Shown: positions 15,983-24,221 of the stretch, piece after piece | How positions within the stretch are numbered: position 1 is the stretch's first letter | How the letters are laid out: every line of letters starts with the position of its first letter | Assembly: GCF_011387195.1 (NCBI RefSeq) | Contig: NZ_CP046920.1 | Span: 1-64,000, forward strand | Reading direction: 5' to 3' | Length of the DNA stretch: 64,000 nt | From: Streptococcus ruminicola | GTDB taxonomy: Bacteria; Bacillota; Bacilli; Lactobacillales; Streptococcaceae | Notes under the pieces: model-generated | Seen by the model: only the letters and a program-made list of their open reading frames with translations | What the model was told of the DNA's origin: nothing | Database searches by the model: none | Made by a program: the position numbers and the translations under genes

Positions 15983-16819
15983 ATAAAGCATAAAATTATT
16001 ATTTTCCTAACTTTCATTTTATCCTTAACACTCGTATTATATCCGTGGATTAGTAATATGAAGTATGAACACCAATCAGACAACAAAATTACTAATCTGA
16101 ATAAGAAAATGAGTAATAATAAAAAGGACTTTACTAAAGAAATAGAAGCTATGAATGTTTATAATGCTAGATTAGCTTCGGGAAATGTTACATTAACTGA
16201 CCCGTTCCAACCAATTACGGTAAATGATAAATCTTATTTTAAAATTGGCAATATAGATAAGAGCGGAATAATGGGATATATTGAAATTCCTTCAATATCT
16301 GTTAAACTCCCAATTTATCATGGATCAAGTAGTAAAGTTCTTGAAAAAGGGGTTGGACATTTACAAAATACTAGCTTTCCAATAGGAGGAAAAAGTACAC
16401 ATAGTGTTTTAACAGGACACACAGGATTATCATCTGCTAAATTGTTTACTGATTTAGTAGAATTAAAAAAGAAGGATAATTTTCTATTGCATGTAGTGGG
16501 TAAAAATCTAGCTTACGAAGTTACTTCAATAAAGGTAGTATTGCCAGATCAATTATCTTCTTTAAGTATAAAAAATAATCAAGATTTGTGTACTCTAGTA
16601 ACTTGTACCCCTTACGGTGTTAATACTCATAGGTTATTGGTCACGGGGAAAAGAGTTAATTATAATTCCGTTATTAAAGATAAGAAGAAAATGCTTAAAA
16701 AAAATAAACCATCTAGATGGATGCGTGAATATAAAAAAGCGTTAGTAATTGCATTTGCGTTATTTTGCAGTTTGATTCTAATCATTTATATAGTTAATAG
16801 ATATAAGAGGAATATATAA
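15983..16819 (+). CDS. Class C (pilus) sortase, probable AUA start
   Basis: The transpeptidase domain has the catalytic residues: His in VLTGHTG, Cys in TLVTC and Arg in THRLLVTG. A C-terminal membrane helix follows (last 30 residues), as in pilus sortases. The first ATG (16058) would give 253 aa without the N-terminal membrane helix. The open frame extends upstream through KHKIIIFLTFILSLTLVLYP, a fitting helix, to an ATA codon at 15983. That codon lies eight bases after AGGAGG, and no ATG, GTG or TTG is in frame there. I therefore propose a 278-aa protein initiated at AUA, or a recent start-codon mutation. Confidence 0.7.
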   Translation: MKHKIIIFLTFILSLTLVLYPWISNMKYEHQSDNKITNLNKKMSNNKKDFTKEIEAMNVYNARLASGNVTLTDPFQPITVNDKSYFKIGNIDKSGIMGYIEIPSISVKLPIYHGSSSKVLEKGVGHLQNTSFPIGGKSTHSVLTGHTGLSSAKLFTDLVELKKKDNFLLHVVGKNLAYEVTSIKVVLPDQLSSLSIKNNQDLCTLVTCTPYGVNTHRLLVTGKRVNYNSVIKDKKKMLKKNKPSRWMREYKKALVIAFALFCSLILIIYIVNRYKRNI

Positions 16820-16930
16820 TACAACTCTTTAACATGAAAATAACCACAAAATGAAAATAAAGATGGAATTTCCAATATGCTCCTAAGTGGTTATCAAGAC
16901 ATTAGCCTTATTAGAAAGGGGAATAAAATC

Positions 16931-19075
16931 ATGACATTTAAGCGTAAAGCTATTTCACTTTCGCTCATATCAATTTTGTGTTTATCACAAGGTGTTAACG
17001 TCTACGCAGATACATCATATGCTTTTCAGGATAAATTGACTCAAGTAAGAGATCAGGCAAAAACAACAGGGTTAAATGTGACTGAAGGACAAAAAGTTAT
17101 ATATAAAACAGTTGCAGAAGCAGAAGCAGACATTAAAAAGCAAGAAGAAGCTGTCAAAAACGCAATTGCTTGGCAAGATGCTGCTAATGATAACATTGCT
17201 AAAGCGGTTGGAGGTGTAGATAAGAATCTAACACAAGTAACTCAAGCTGAGACGATTACAATAGACTCTAACGATGAAGCTAAAAAAATTGCTGATCAAG
17301 CCATTGAAAATGTAACAAAAGTTGATAGTCAAAATAAGGAAAAGAAATCTAAATATGACACTGAATCTGAAAAAGTAGAAAATGAAAATAAAAAAATAAA
17401 AGAAAAATACGATCAGGCTCAGGCTAAGTATTCTGAAGATATGGCAACATATGATAAAAATATGTTGATTTATCAAGACCTTACAAAGAAATATGAGGAA
17501 GATTTGGAAGCCTATAAAGTTGCTAAAGACATTTATGAAAAAGATTTAAATGAATATAAATCTAAATTAGGCACGGAAGGTTATCCAAAACAACTTCTAT
17601 TTCAATCACTTAATCTTAATAAAGGTGAACCGCAAGCAAAACACGGTGTTGTGAGAGGACCTAATCCAGATGAAATTATTTGGAAAGGTGATAAACGCTT
17701 AGGTGGATATAGCTCGATTCTTGATTCAAATGGTTTCTTTCTTTACAAAAACTTTACTCGAGGAACGACTATAACATTTAATTATGCTAATTTGAAAAAT
17801 GCAACCTTTGATGGTGATAGAATTACTGGAATCCAGTATGATATTACAGCTGTTTCGACACCATCTGATGGTAGCGGAGTATGGCTTGTTGTTCCAAATG
17901 ACCCAACAGAAGGCTTTATTGCATACCGTAACGAAGGAAATGGTAATTGGAGAACGGACCGTATTGAATTCCGAGTAACAGCTCGTTATTATACTGCAAA
18001 AGGTCAAGTCCGTTTTACAGAAAAAACTCCGGGTGTGTTCACGCACTATTCTCTAAATCACAATGTTATTGGTCTAGAATATGTGAAAGACAGTTCTGGT
18101 GACTTAGTTGAAATTACTGGTTCTAGTATTAAAAAATGCAATGATCCTGCCAATTCTGCTTGGGCAACAGGTGGAGGAAATAATTCATCTGATTTAGGAT
18201 TACCTGAAGAATGGGATACAAGTAGTAGTCGTTATGCCTATAAAGGGGCAATTCTAGCTAGTATTACCTCAGGTGGTGACAGTTATACAGTAACATACGG
18301 TCAAGGTGATATGGGGGGAGCACGCGCATCACACATGGGTTCGTACACTTATTGGTTTGGTATCAATACTTTACCAGTTAGTCCTCTTGCAAAAGAACCA
18401 CCAAAAGAACCTACTAAACCAACAGAACCAACACCACCTGTAGCTCCAGCTGTTCCTCACTATGATCCTAAACCTCAAACACCACAGTATGAAGGTGTTA
18501 CCATTCCAAAAGTTGTTTCTAAGGTTAGTCTTCACGAAGTAGAAGTACAAAAAACACCAGTTACAATTAAAATTAAGAAATACAAAGAAGATGGTACAAC
18601 ACCACTTGAAGGTGTTACATATGAAGTTAAATGGGTTAAAAATTCAGATGAAGAACAATTGAGTGTTGCTCAGTATACTCCAGCAGTTACTGAAGTGGGT
18701 CAATCAGTAAAACTAACAACTGATAAAAATGGTGAAGTTGATTTTACTAATCTACCACAAGGTGAATATCAAATCACTGAAACAAAAACTCCAGCAGGTT
18801 ATACATTGCTAAAAGATAGTATTAAGACAACCCTACCATTGACTTATACTAAAGAAGAAGCCCAAAAACAAAATATTGATACTTCTAAAGCAGAATGGAA
18901 CGAAAAAGAACAAAAATATTATGTCTATTCAGCAACTTATGAAGTAACTAATGATAAAGGTTTCACTATTCCTAAAACAGGTGGAGAAGGAATCTGGAAA
19001 ATTGGCTTTTTAGGTATGATTTTAATGTTTGCAGTAGGTAGTTATGTAGTTTCAATGAAATATAAGAGGGCATAG
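16931..19075 (+). CDS. GbpC-domain LPXTG-type adhesin
   Basis: The 714-aa product has a signal peptide (1-27), an Ala/Lys/Glu-rich coiled coil (about 45-215) and a GbpC/Spa-type adhesin domain (about 220-480). The GbpC family occurs in antigen I/II and in enterococcal aggregation substance PrgB. A Pro-rich linker (PPKEPTKPTEPTPPVAP) and a Cna-B/SpaA domain (about 545-675) follow. The sorting signal is IPKTG (680-684) with a membrane helix and basic tail. It likely mediates cell contact or aggregation during mating and could be the pilus tip. The start at 16931 is chosen because AAAGGGG precedes it and the signal peptide begins there. Confidence 0.85.
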   Translation: MTFKRKAISLSLISILCLSQGVNVYADTSYAFQDKLTQVRDQAKTTGLNVTEGQKVIYKTVAEAEADIKKQEEAVKNAIAWQDAANDNIAKAVGGVDKNLTQVTQAETITIDSNDEAKKIADQAIENVTKVDSQNKEKKSKYDTESEKVENENKKIKEKYDQAQAKYSEDMATYDKNMLIYQDLTKKYEEDLEAYKVAKDIYEKDLNEYKSKLGTEGYPKQLLFQSLNLNKGEPQAKHGVVRGPNPDEIIWKGDKRLGGYSSILDSNGFFLYKNFTRGTTITFNYANLKNATFDGDRITGIQYDITAVSTPSDGSGVWLVVPNDPTEGFIAYRNEGNGNWRTDRIEFRVTARYYTAKGQVRFTEKTPGVFTHYSLNHNVIGLEYVKDSSGDLVEITGSSIKKCNDPANSAWATGGGNNSSDLGLPEEWDTSSSRYAYKGAILASITSGGDSYTVTYGQGDMGGARASHMGSYTYWFGINTLPVSPLAKEPPKEPTKPTEPTPPVAPAVPHYDPKPQTPQYEGVTIPKVVSKVSLHEVEVQKTPVTIKIKKYKEDGTTPLEGVTYEVKWVKNSDEEQLSVAQYTPAVTEVGQSVKLTTDKNGEVDFTNLPQGEYQITETKTPAGYTLLKDSIKTTLPLTYTKEEAQKQNIDTSKAEWNEKEQKYYVYSATYEVTNDKGFTIPKTGGEGIWKIGFLGMILMFAVGSYVVSMKYKRA

Positions 19076-19087
19076 CTTAAAACTTGG

Positions 19088-19123
19088 AAAAAAGAAGAAA
19101 GGTAATAGCCTTTCTTCTTTTTT
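19088..19123 (+). terminator. Terminator of the pilus operon
   Basis: AAAAAAGAAGAAAGG pairs with CCTTTCTTCTTTTTT around TAATAG. Confidence 0.85.
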
Positions 19124-19129
19124 ATTGTT

Positions 19130-19260
19130 TAATTATATCTATATTGCAAATATAACTATTGTCATCATTGTTATACATATAACATTTATGATAAATATAA
19201 CGAATATCATGCTTCTGATAAACACAACAAGTGTAGTAGTTGTAGTATGCGTTAAAAGTG
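19130..19260. repeat. 9-bp phased repeat field between pilus and nuclease genes
   Basis: No gene is seen. The sequence reads in 9-bp steps (AATATAACT, ATTGTCATC, ATTGTTATA, CATATAACA, TTTATGATA, AATATAACG, AATATCATG and so on), related to the fields around parA. Confidence 0.55.
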
Positions 19261-19292
19261 TTACAAACAGTTAAAATAAGTCCATATAAAAT

Positions 19293-19350
19293 CTATGATA
19301 GCAAAAAATTATTTTTAGCCCTTTCCAGTTTTTAATCTAAGTAGTATACT
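19293..19350 (+). promoter_or_regulatory. Activator-type promoter of the nuclease gene
   Basis: CTATGATAG (19293-19301) is 43 bp upstream of TATACT (19345-19350). The core promoter copies that of the pilus operon. A leader of about 90 nt follows. Confidence 0.6.
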
Positions 19351-19447
19351 GACGAAGTATTTGCGTACAAATAATATATTTTATAAAACCTGCAGACAAG
19401 AAAGTATGATACTTTAGTTCTGAGGTAGTTTATTAAGGAGAAAATCT

Positions 19448-20359
19448 TTGAGTAAAAAAAATACTGGGTCATCTCTTTTGGGATGTTCTTTAAATTTATT
19501 AATTAGTTTTATTATCGTAAGTGGAGCACTAACTTTTGCAGGAATCAAGGGAATTCCTATACTAGGTTTTGCTAATAATATCAAAAGTGTCATTCTAGCT
19601 AAGAGTAGTAATGATATTGCAAATGCTGCTAATCAGACTAAAGGTCTTTTATCTTCACATGAAACTTCAACAAATGATAACGGTTTGAAGGCTTCAACTC
19701 CAAAAGCTTCTAAGGTTAAAGGAACTTCTGACTATTCTCCATTGGCATTTACAGGAAGTAAACAATTTGTGAATAGTGAATTAGACTCATTAGGAAGAGC
19801 TACAGATGGGCATATTCAGTTGAAATATTCAGACAAACCAACTTCTGATAGAGAAGAACGTATCACTGTTGATCCAGTCGGCTGGCATAACTATAGATTT
19901 AAATACGAAGATGAAAAAGGACATATTAAAAAATCGTATTTAATGAATCGAGGTCATTTAATTGGTTATTTGTTCTCAGGTCAGAATTCTGAAATTAAAA
20001 ATTTAGTTCCACAAACAAGATATCTTAATGCTGGCACTATGAATGATCACAAAGTTGACAGTAGCAATCCAAATAGTATGTTATTTTATGAATTACAATT
20101 GAATCAATGGCTGAAATCACATCAAAATTCTACTTTAGATTATTACGTAAGAGCAAATTATCATGGAAATGATTTGGTTCCTCGTAGTATTTCTTTATAT
20201 TGGACTGGTTTTGATAGTAACGGAAATAATATAGTCGTCAACTTAAATAATTTTGGAAATGCTAAAACTAAATCAAAAGTTTCAAGTGTTACTCTCAATA
20301 ATACATCTAAAAATGCGACTATTAATTATTCAGATGGCACTGCTAAGCCGTTATATTAG
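19448..20359 (+). CDS. Membrane-anchored DNA/RNA non-specific endonuclease (EndA/Spd type)
   Basis: The 303-aa product has an N-terminal membrane helix (about 12-32), a Ser/Thr-rich linker and a beta-beta-alpha-metal nuclease domain. The active-site motif is NRGHLIGYL (catalytic His about 170), followed by NLVPQTRYLN, which matches the metal-binding Asn region of streptococcal DNases. It would act outside the cell, degrading extracellular DNA. Its promoter is a copy of the pilus promoter, so the two are likely co-induced. It starts with TTG at 19448, eight bases after AAGGAG. A role in clearing DNA or mating aggregates is inference. Confidence 0.85.
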   Translation: MSKKNTGSSLLGCSLNLLISFIIVSGALTFAGIKGIPILGFANNIKSVILAKSSNDIANAANQTKGLLSSHETSTNDNGLKASTPKASKVKGTSDYSPLAFTGSKQFVNSELDSLGRATDGHIQLKYSDKPTSDREERITVDPVGWHNYRFKYEDEKGHIKKSYLMNRGHLIGYLFSGQNSEIKNLVPQTRYLNAGTMNDHKVDSSNPNSMLFYELQLNQWLKSHQNSTLDYYVRANYHGNDLVPRSISLYWTGFDSNGNNIVVNLNNFGNAKTKSKVSSVTLNNTSKNATINYSDGTAKPLY

Positions 20360-20490
20360 ATGACCTATCTTAATAAGAGCAGGAATAAATGACATATAGA
20401 AGTACTAGAGTTATCATATAATGACTTCTATGTTATTCATAAATATTTTGATAGTGGAGTGTTTTATAATTAAAGAGAAAAGGAAAGAAA

Positions 20491-20766
20491 ATGAATATCA
20501 ATTATTGGATAGTGTTAGTAGCTATATTTTTGAATGTTATTTTGATTCGAAATTGCTTTCATGAACTACTAAAAGAAAATGTAAAATTTATTTGGGCACT
20601 GTTTTGGTTTTTGGTAACATCTACTATTTTTCTTATTTCGTCAGGATATCATTTGTACAAAATTGTTACAGGAGTAAATAATGATCCATCTAAAATATTA
20701 TTTATTCTCTACTTGCTATGTTTAGCTACCCAAGCATTTGTAGGTTATATCCACACAAAAAAATAA
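20491..20766 (+). CDS. Small membrane protein
   Basis: The 91-aa product has three hydrophobic segments (about residues 5-22, 34-54 and 68-86). AAAGGAAAG precedes the ATG, and a terminator follows at 20839-20865. No motif or family is recognised. It lies 130 bp downstream of the nuclease gene, with a weak hairpin (ATAGAAGT/ACTTCTAT) between, so cotranscription is possible. An immunity or exclusion role would fit the position but is not shown by the sequence. Confidence 0.55.
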   Translation: MNINYWIVLVAIFLNVILIRNCFHELLKENVKFIWALFWFLVTSTIFLISSGYHLYKIVTGVNNDPSKILFILYLLCLATQAFVGYIHTKK

Positions 20767-20837
20767 AGGAACTTCTAACTATATGTTAGTTCAGCTACCT
20801 ATACCTATAAATAAATTTAAGTAAGAGCTATAATTTC

Positions 20838-20866
20838 AGGACAATTATACTTAATTGTCCTTTTTG
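20838..20866 (+). terminator. Terminator after the small membrane gene
   Basis: AGGACAATT pairs with AATTGTCCT and is followed by TTTTTGTTTT. Confidence 0.8.
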
Positions 20867-20897
20867 TTTTATATCGATTTTAATGAATTCTTGAATA

Positions 20898-21893
20898 TTA
20901 TAAAATTTTTTCCAGTGCATTCAAATTTTTGAATCCTTGAATATCTTTAACAGCAGATAAATCATGAGTTTTTTCGTAAACAATATGCGCGTGACTTGCA
21001 CGAAGTATAGTTGCTGAAATTGTTTGTGAACACGATTTGTTAATTAATTGGATAACAGTTGTGAAGAGATTTGTGCTTCCTCTTTTTTTCTGTTGATTTA
21101 AGAATAATGCTGCTTCGTTTTTTCCAACTACCCACCATTTTCTGCGATATTTTACGTAGTTAGTGATATAAGGAATGGTAAAGTCCAATAATTTAATAGT
21201 ATGTTTGTGGTTATTCCTTGAAATTACAACCTCACCCTTTTTCATATTTATATCTGTAATGTTTAAACGAGCCATTTCTTCAACAGAAATTCCAGATCCA
21301 ATAAGTAAAGCTATGATAGCTAAGTTACGTTCTTTATTTTTTTTCCAGTTATCAACCTTTTTTTGAGTTGAAAGTGTTAAAACAAAGGAGTTATCAATAA
21401 AATCTAACAGTTTTTTTGCTTCTTTTAGGTTTAGGTACTCTTTTTTAGGTTTATTACTAATAAGTTCGCTATTATTTTTAATCGCTTCATAGGTGTCGCT
21501 GTAAGCAACCTTCCATTCATTAATGGCATGTCGATAAAATAAAGGTTTTCCTCGCTCCAGTGAGAATGAATAAATAGTGAAATAGTTCCAAAAAACAGAC
21601 AGTGTTGATAGCATAAATTTCATACTAGAAGCTTTTAAATGAGAATTTTTAATATAGAGCTGAATAATATCTAGTGGGAGGTCTTCAAGATCCTTTAAGG
21701 TTAATTCAACATAGGCAGTGTGTTTTTCTCTAGCATAAAATTTTAAGAATTTGTCTATTTCAACTAGACGTCTGTAAAAAGGGGTTGGAATATTATCTAA
21801 TGAGTCATTGTGAAATAAGACATATTCTGACATAAAATTAGGCGCTTTTGAAAGTAATAGTTCAGTATTTTGGGTTGTAGTATTTTTAACCAT
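20898..21893 (-). CDS. Degenerate tyrosine recombinase, XerS paralogue
   Basis: The 331-aa product aligns by eye with the intact recombinase at 35815-36921 (for example KPLFYRHAINEW versus EPLFYRNVMKKI, and NKERNLAIIALLIGSG versus NKERDLAFIALMLASG). The catalytic set is broken. The first Arg (GIRLSE in the intact copy) is Ser (GISVEE), HKLRHTLAT is changed to TILRASHAH, and the C-terminal GH...TY segment is replaced by QGFKNLNALEKIL, with no nucleophilic Tyr. It can bind DNA at most and may regulate. It shares a divergent regulatory region with the 22-34 kb operon. AAAGGA precedes the ATG. Confidence 0.75.
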   Translation of the reverse strand: MVKNTTTQNTELLLSKAPNFMSEYVLFHNDSLDNIPTPFYRRLVEIDKFLKFYAREKHTAYVELTLKDLEDLPLDIIQLYIKNSHLKASSMKFMLSTLSVFWNYFTIYSFSLERGKPLFYRHAINEWKVAYSDTYEAIKNNSELISNKPKKEYLNLKEAKKLLDFIDNSFVLTLSTQKKVDNWKKNKERNLAIIALLIGSGISVEEMARLNITDINMKKGEVVISRNNHKHTIKLLDFTIPYITNYVKYRRKWWVVGKNEAALFLNQQKKRGSTNLFTTVIQLINKSCSQTISATILRASHAHIVYEKTHDLSAVKDIQGFKNLNALEKIL

Positions 21894-21919
21894 TGAGAGA
21901 GGTCCTTTCTGAGTACGGT

Positions 21920-22019
21920 ATTATAAGTCTTTAGGTTTATTTTATCACATCATTAGAAATCTATGATAGTAAAAAGTGATAGAATTTTCCTTGTTAATTG
22001 AAAAATAAATCGTTATAAT
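21920..22019. promoter_or_regulatory. Divergent promoters sharing one CTATSATAG site
   Basis: CTATGATAG (21961-21969) lies between two -10 boxes: TATAAT on the plus strand at 22014-22019 (44 bp away, with TTGTTA 17 bp upstream of it) and TATAAT on the minus strand at 21920-21925 (35 bp away). One bound regulator could control both the degenerate recombinase and the long rightward operon. Confidence 0.65.
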
Positions 22020-22025
22020 AAGGTT

Positions 22026-22470
22026 GTAAAAATATTTTACATTTAGTTTACTTTTCGCTACGAAAGTAGAAGAACGGGTGTTCTTTAAAATTAGAATTCA
22101 TTAGAGTAGCTAAATCAAGATGATTTACTAATGAATAAAGTAATTAAACGATACAAAATGTTCTTGAGCCAGAACGTATCGTTTCAACAAGGGCTTATGG
22201 ATCTCAACGATTTTGTTGAATAATGTGTACAGGAACTCATGACATTGCATAGGACTAGCAAGGCGTAACTTATTGCACGGGGTGTAATAGGGTCTTGTCG
22301 AAAAACCGCTAAATGGAGATTTAGTTAGGGTCTTATGGCGACTAGAGGACTCTTTTTTTTAAAGGGAAATCGAGGTCGGCTTTTTGAGTACCTTTTTTTA
22401 TTTTACAAAATCCTAAAATGTCTTGGAAAAAAGTCTAGCTGCAGTGGAGCGGTTAGTCTTTTTTTATGCA
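22026..22470 (+). ncRNA. Long structured leader RNA of the 22-34 kb operon
   Basis: About 440 nt between the promoter and the first gene carry dense pairing. There is CTAC/GTAG (CTACGAAAGTAG), GAAC/GTTC, and CATTAG/CTAATG enclosing AAATCA/TGATTT. AACGATAC/GTATCGTT encloses GTTCT/AGAAC, TCAACAA pairs with TTGTTGA, and CTAAAT with ATTTAG. It ends in an intrinsic terminator at 22435-22466 (CTAGCTGC/GCGGTTAG with G-U pairs, then TCTTTTTTT). A weaker GAGGT/ACCTT hairpin plus T-run lies near 22370-22398. I recognise no named class. A leader ending in a terminator, ahead of genes that each follow a terminator, suggests an antitermination RNA. Confidence 0.6.
22435..22466 (+). terminator. Leader terminator upstream of the first gene
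   Basis: CTAGCTGC and GCGGTTAG pair around AGTGGA and are followed by TCTTTTTTTAT, 92 bp before the first start codon. Confidence 0.6.
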
Positions 22471-22558
22471 AGTGGCTAGAACGAATTGACAGGTGCCGAG
22501 GAAGTCTAGTCATTATTTAATGTTAAAAATAAGTAAGCGTAAAACGTTAGGAGAAATT

Positions 22559-23896
22559 ATGGTAAAAACATTTAGAACAAAAGGTGGAAGCTTATGGTTG
22601 CGTGTAGATCATACTTTTCCATGCCCTATTTGTGGGAAAACTGATTGGTGCTGTGTAAATGAAAATCAAACTAAAGCAGTATGTATGCGTCAAATTGATA
22701 ATACTAAACCAAGCTATATGGGTGGAACACTTTACGATTTGAAAAACTATCAAAAAGTTAATGTAAAAACCCTAGTAGTAAATCAAGGTGAGAAATTAGC
22801 ACGCGCTAATGTACTTCATAAAGTATATAGTCTTGTTATTCAAACTTTGGGTTTATCTGATGAACACTTATATCAATTGATGAATAGAAGAGGTTTGTCA
22901 CGAGAACAAATTCAATTGCGAGGATATGCTTCTGGTCAACCAGAAAATCTTAGAAAGCAAATTGAAAGTAGTAAAAAGGTTAAAAATAGTCCTGTTCCCC
23001 AAATTACAACGGTATGGGAAAAACTATTTTTAGCTAATGGTTTAGAAAAAGATGCTTGGAAAGGCGTTCCAGGTTTCTACTTTAGCGAAAAACAACAAGT
23101 TCCTATTTTTGAAACCCAAAGTGGACTTTTAATTCCATGGCGTAATGAGTGGGGGCAAATCGTTGGAATGCAAGTTAGAGTAGATGATGATAAGCGATAT
23201 TATTCAGCAAGTTTTGATAGTAGCTATAGAAATCAATATAGAGTATCTATTCAAAACGTAGCAGAAGGCTTTAAATATAAAGTTTATCGTTTACCAGAAT
23301 TTGAAGTATTTGCAGAGGGCGTAACTAAAGAAACAGAAGTTTCTTTAAATAGTGGTTTTCATTTTACAATTAAAAGCAGTCCCAAATACTTGTATGTTTC
23401 TTCAGGTAATAAACCAATGGGAACATCAGGTAACTCAGTACCTCACTATGCTTTTCCCGATGAAATCTTAGCTCAAGCAAGATTTGATAATTACGGGAAC
23501 AGTCGAGTTTATTTAATGAACAAGATTGATAATATTATTATGACAGAAGGGTTATTAAAAGGTGATATTGTTGCTTCTTTAGCACCAGAATCACGCCTTA
23601 ATAAATTAGGTTCTGTTTTAGTAATGGCAATGGCAGGTGTTAGCTCGTGGAAATACGTAGCCAAAGATATTGTGAAACATGGTTTTACAACCGCTTATCT
23701 CGCCTATGATCAAGATTTTGCAGATAATGACGCTGTTTACAAAAGTCTTTCTGATTGTTGTGACTATTTAGCACGTAAAAATGGTGTTTTGACTAGGATA
23801 ATGCAATGGGACTTTGGTAAAGGACTCGATGATTATCTTTTGTCACCTAAATCAGAAACAGAAGAAATTCATTTGTGGAGAGCTAATATGGATTAA
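22559..23896 (+). CDS. Primase-like protein with zinc motif and Toprim-like domain
   Basis: The 445-aa product begins with a Cys cluster, FPCPICGKTDWCCVNENQTK followed by AVCM (about residues 19-45), fitting a DNA-primase-type zinc finger. The C-terminal half has VIMTEGLLKGDIVASL (about 325) and LAYDQDFADNDAV (about 382). These match the E...G and DxD elements of a Toprim/DUF3854-type domain found in plasmid and phage primases. It may prime the transferred strand in the recipient. The start at 22559 is set by TTAGGAG; an upstream in-frame codon at 22493 has no ribosome site and lies near the leader terminator. Confidence 0.7.
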   Translation: MVKTFRTKGGSLWLRVDHTFPCPICGKTDWCCVNENQTKAVCMRQIDNTKPSYMGGTLYDLKNYQKVNVKTLVVNQGEKLARANVLHKVYSLVIQTLGLSDEHLYQLMNRRGLSREQIQLRGYASGQPENLRKQIESSKKVKNSPVPQITTVWEKLFLANGLEKDAWKGVPGFYFSEKQQVPIFETQSGLLIPWRNEWGQIVGMQVRVDDDKRYYSASFDSSYRNQYRVSIQNVAEGFKYKVYRLPEFEVFAEGVTKETEVSLNSGFHFTIKSSPKYLYVSSGNKPMGTSGNSVPHYAFPDEILAQARFDNYGNSRVYLMNKIDNIIMTEGLLKGDIVASLAPESRLNKLGSVLVMAMAGVSSWKYVAKDIVKHGFTTAYLAYDQDFADNDAVYKSLSDCCDYLARKNGVLTRIMQWDFGKGLDDYLLSPKSETEEIHLWRANMD

Positions 23897-23929
23897 ATCT
23901 ATTTATAGAGTGATGTGGAGGAAAAATTT

Positions 23930-24154
23930 ATGAGGTTGCCAATTGTTATCTTAATAGCATATGCTTTAATAGTGAGCGGAGCTTATTTATTAGTCCTATC
24001 GTTATTAGAGATGAATCGCATGGATAGACAAGTAAGTCAAGCACGCGCCAAAACTATTAAGATATTAGCATTAACTTCGTTTAATCTAATGACATTAGGA
24101 GGAGTAATTTATACTACCTCCCAAGTCTTTGTAAACGTCTTAGCAACAAAATAA
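23930..24154 (+). CDS. Small membrane protein
   Basis: The 74-aa product has two hydrophobic segments (residues 3-27 and 44-68) joined by a basic loop with SQARAKTIK. The ATG at 23930 lies nine bases after TGGAGG; an in-frame GTG at 23915 overlaps that ribosome site and is rejected. It is the only gene in the operon without a hairpin or direct overlap at its start. Function unknown. Confidence 0.6.
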   Translation: MRLPIVILIAYALIVSGAYLLVLSLLEMNRMDRQVSQARAKTIKILALTSFNLMTLGGVIYTTSQVFVNVLATK

Positions 24155-24175
24155 AAAATAAGTAAGGATTTGGAA

Positions 24176-24202
24176 GGTTAGTTATTGTAGCTAGTCTTTT
24201 TT
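24176..24202 (+). terminator. Terminator-like hairpin just upstream of a ribosome site
   Basis: AAGGTTAG pairs with CTAGTCTT (two G-U pairs) and runs into TTTTTTATTTATGGAGG, which is the ribosome site of the next gene. Confidence 0.5.
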
Positions 24203-24221
24203 ATTTATGGAGGAAAATATT

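Noticed and set aside
22026..22470. Group II intron, RNase P RNA or tmRNA
   Set aside because: No intron domain V or GUGYG start, no reverse transcriptase nearby, and no tmRNA or RNase P core motifs could be recognised.
22335..22520. 61-codon reading frame in the leader of the 22-34 kb operon
   Set aside because: It lies across the leader hairpins and terminator, has a poor start context and an odd composition; more likely structured RNA.
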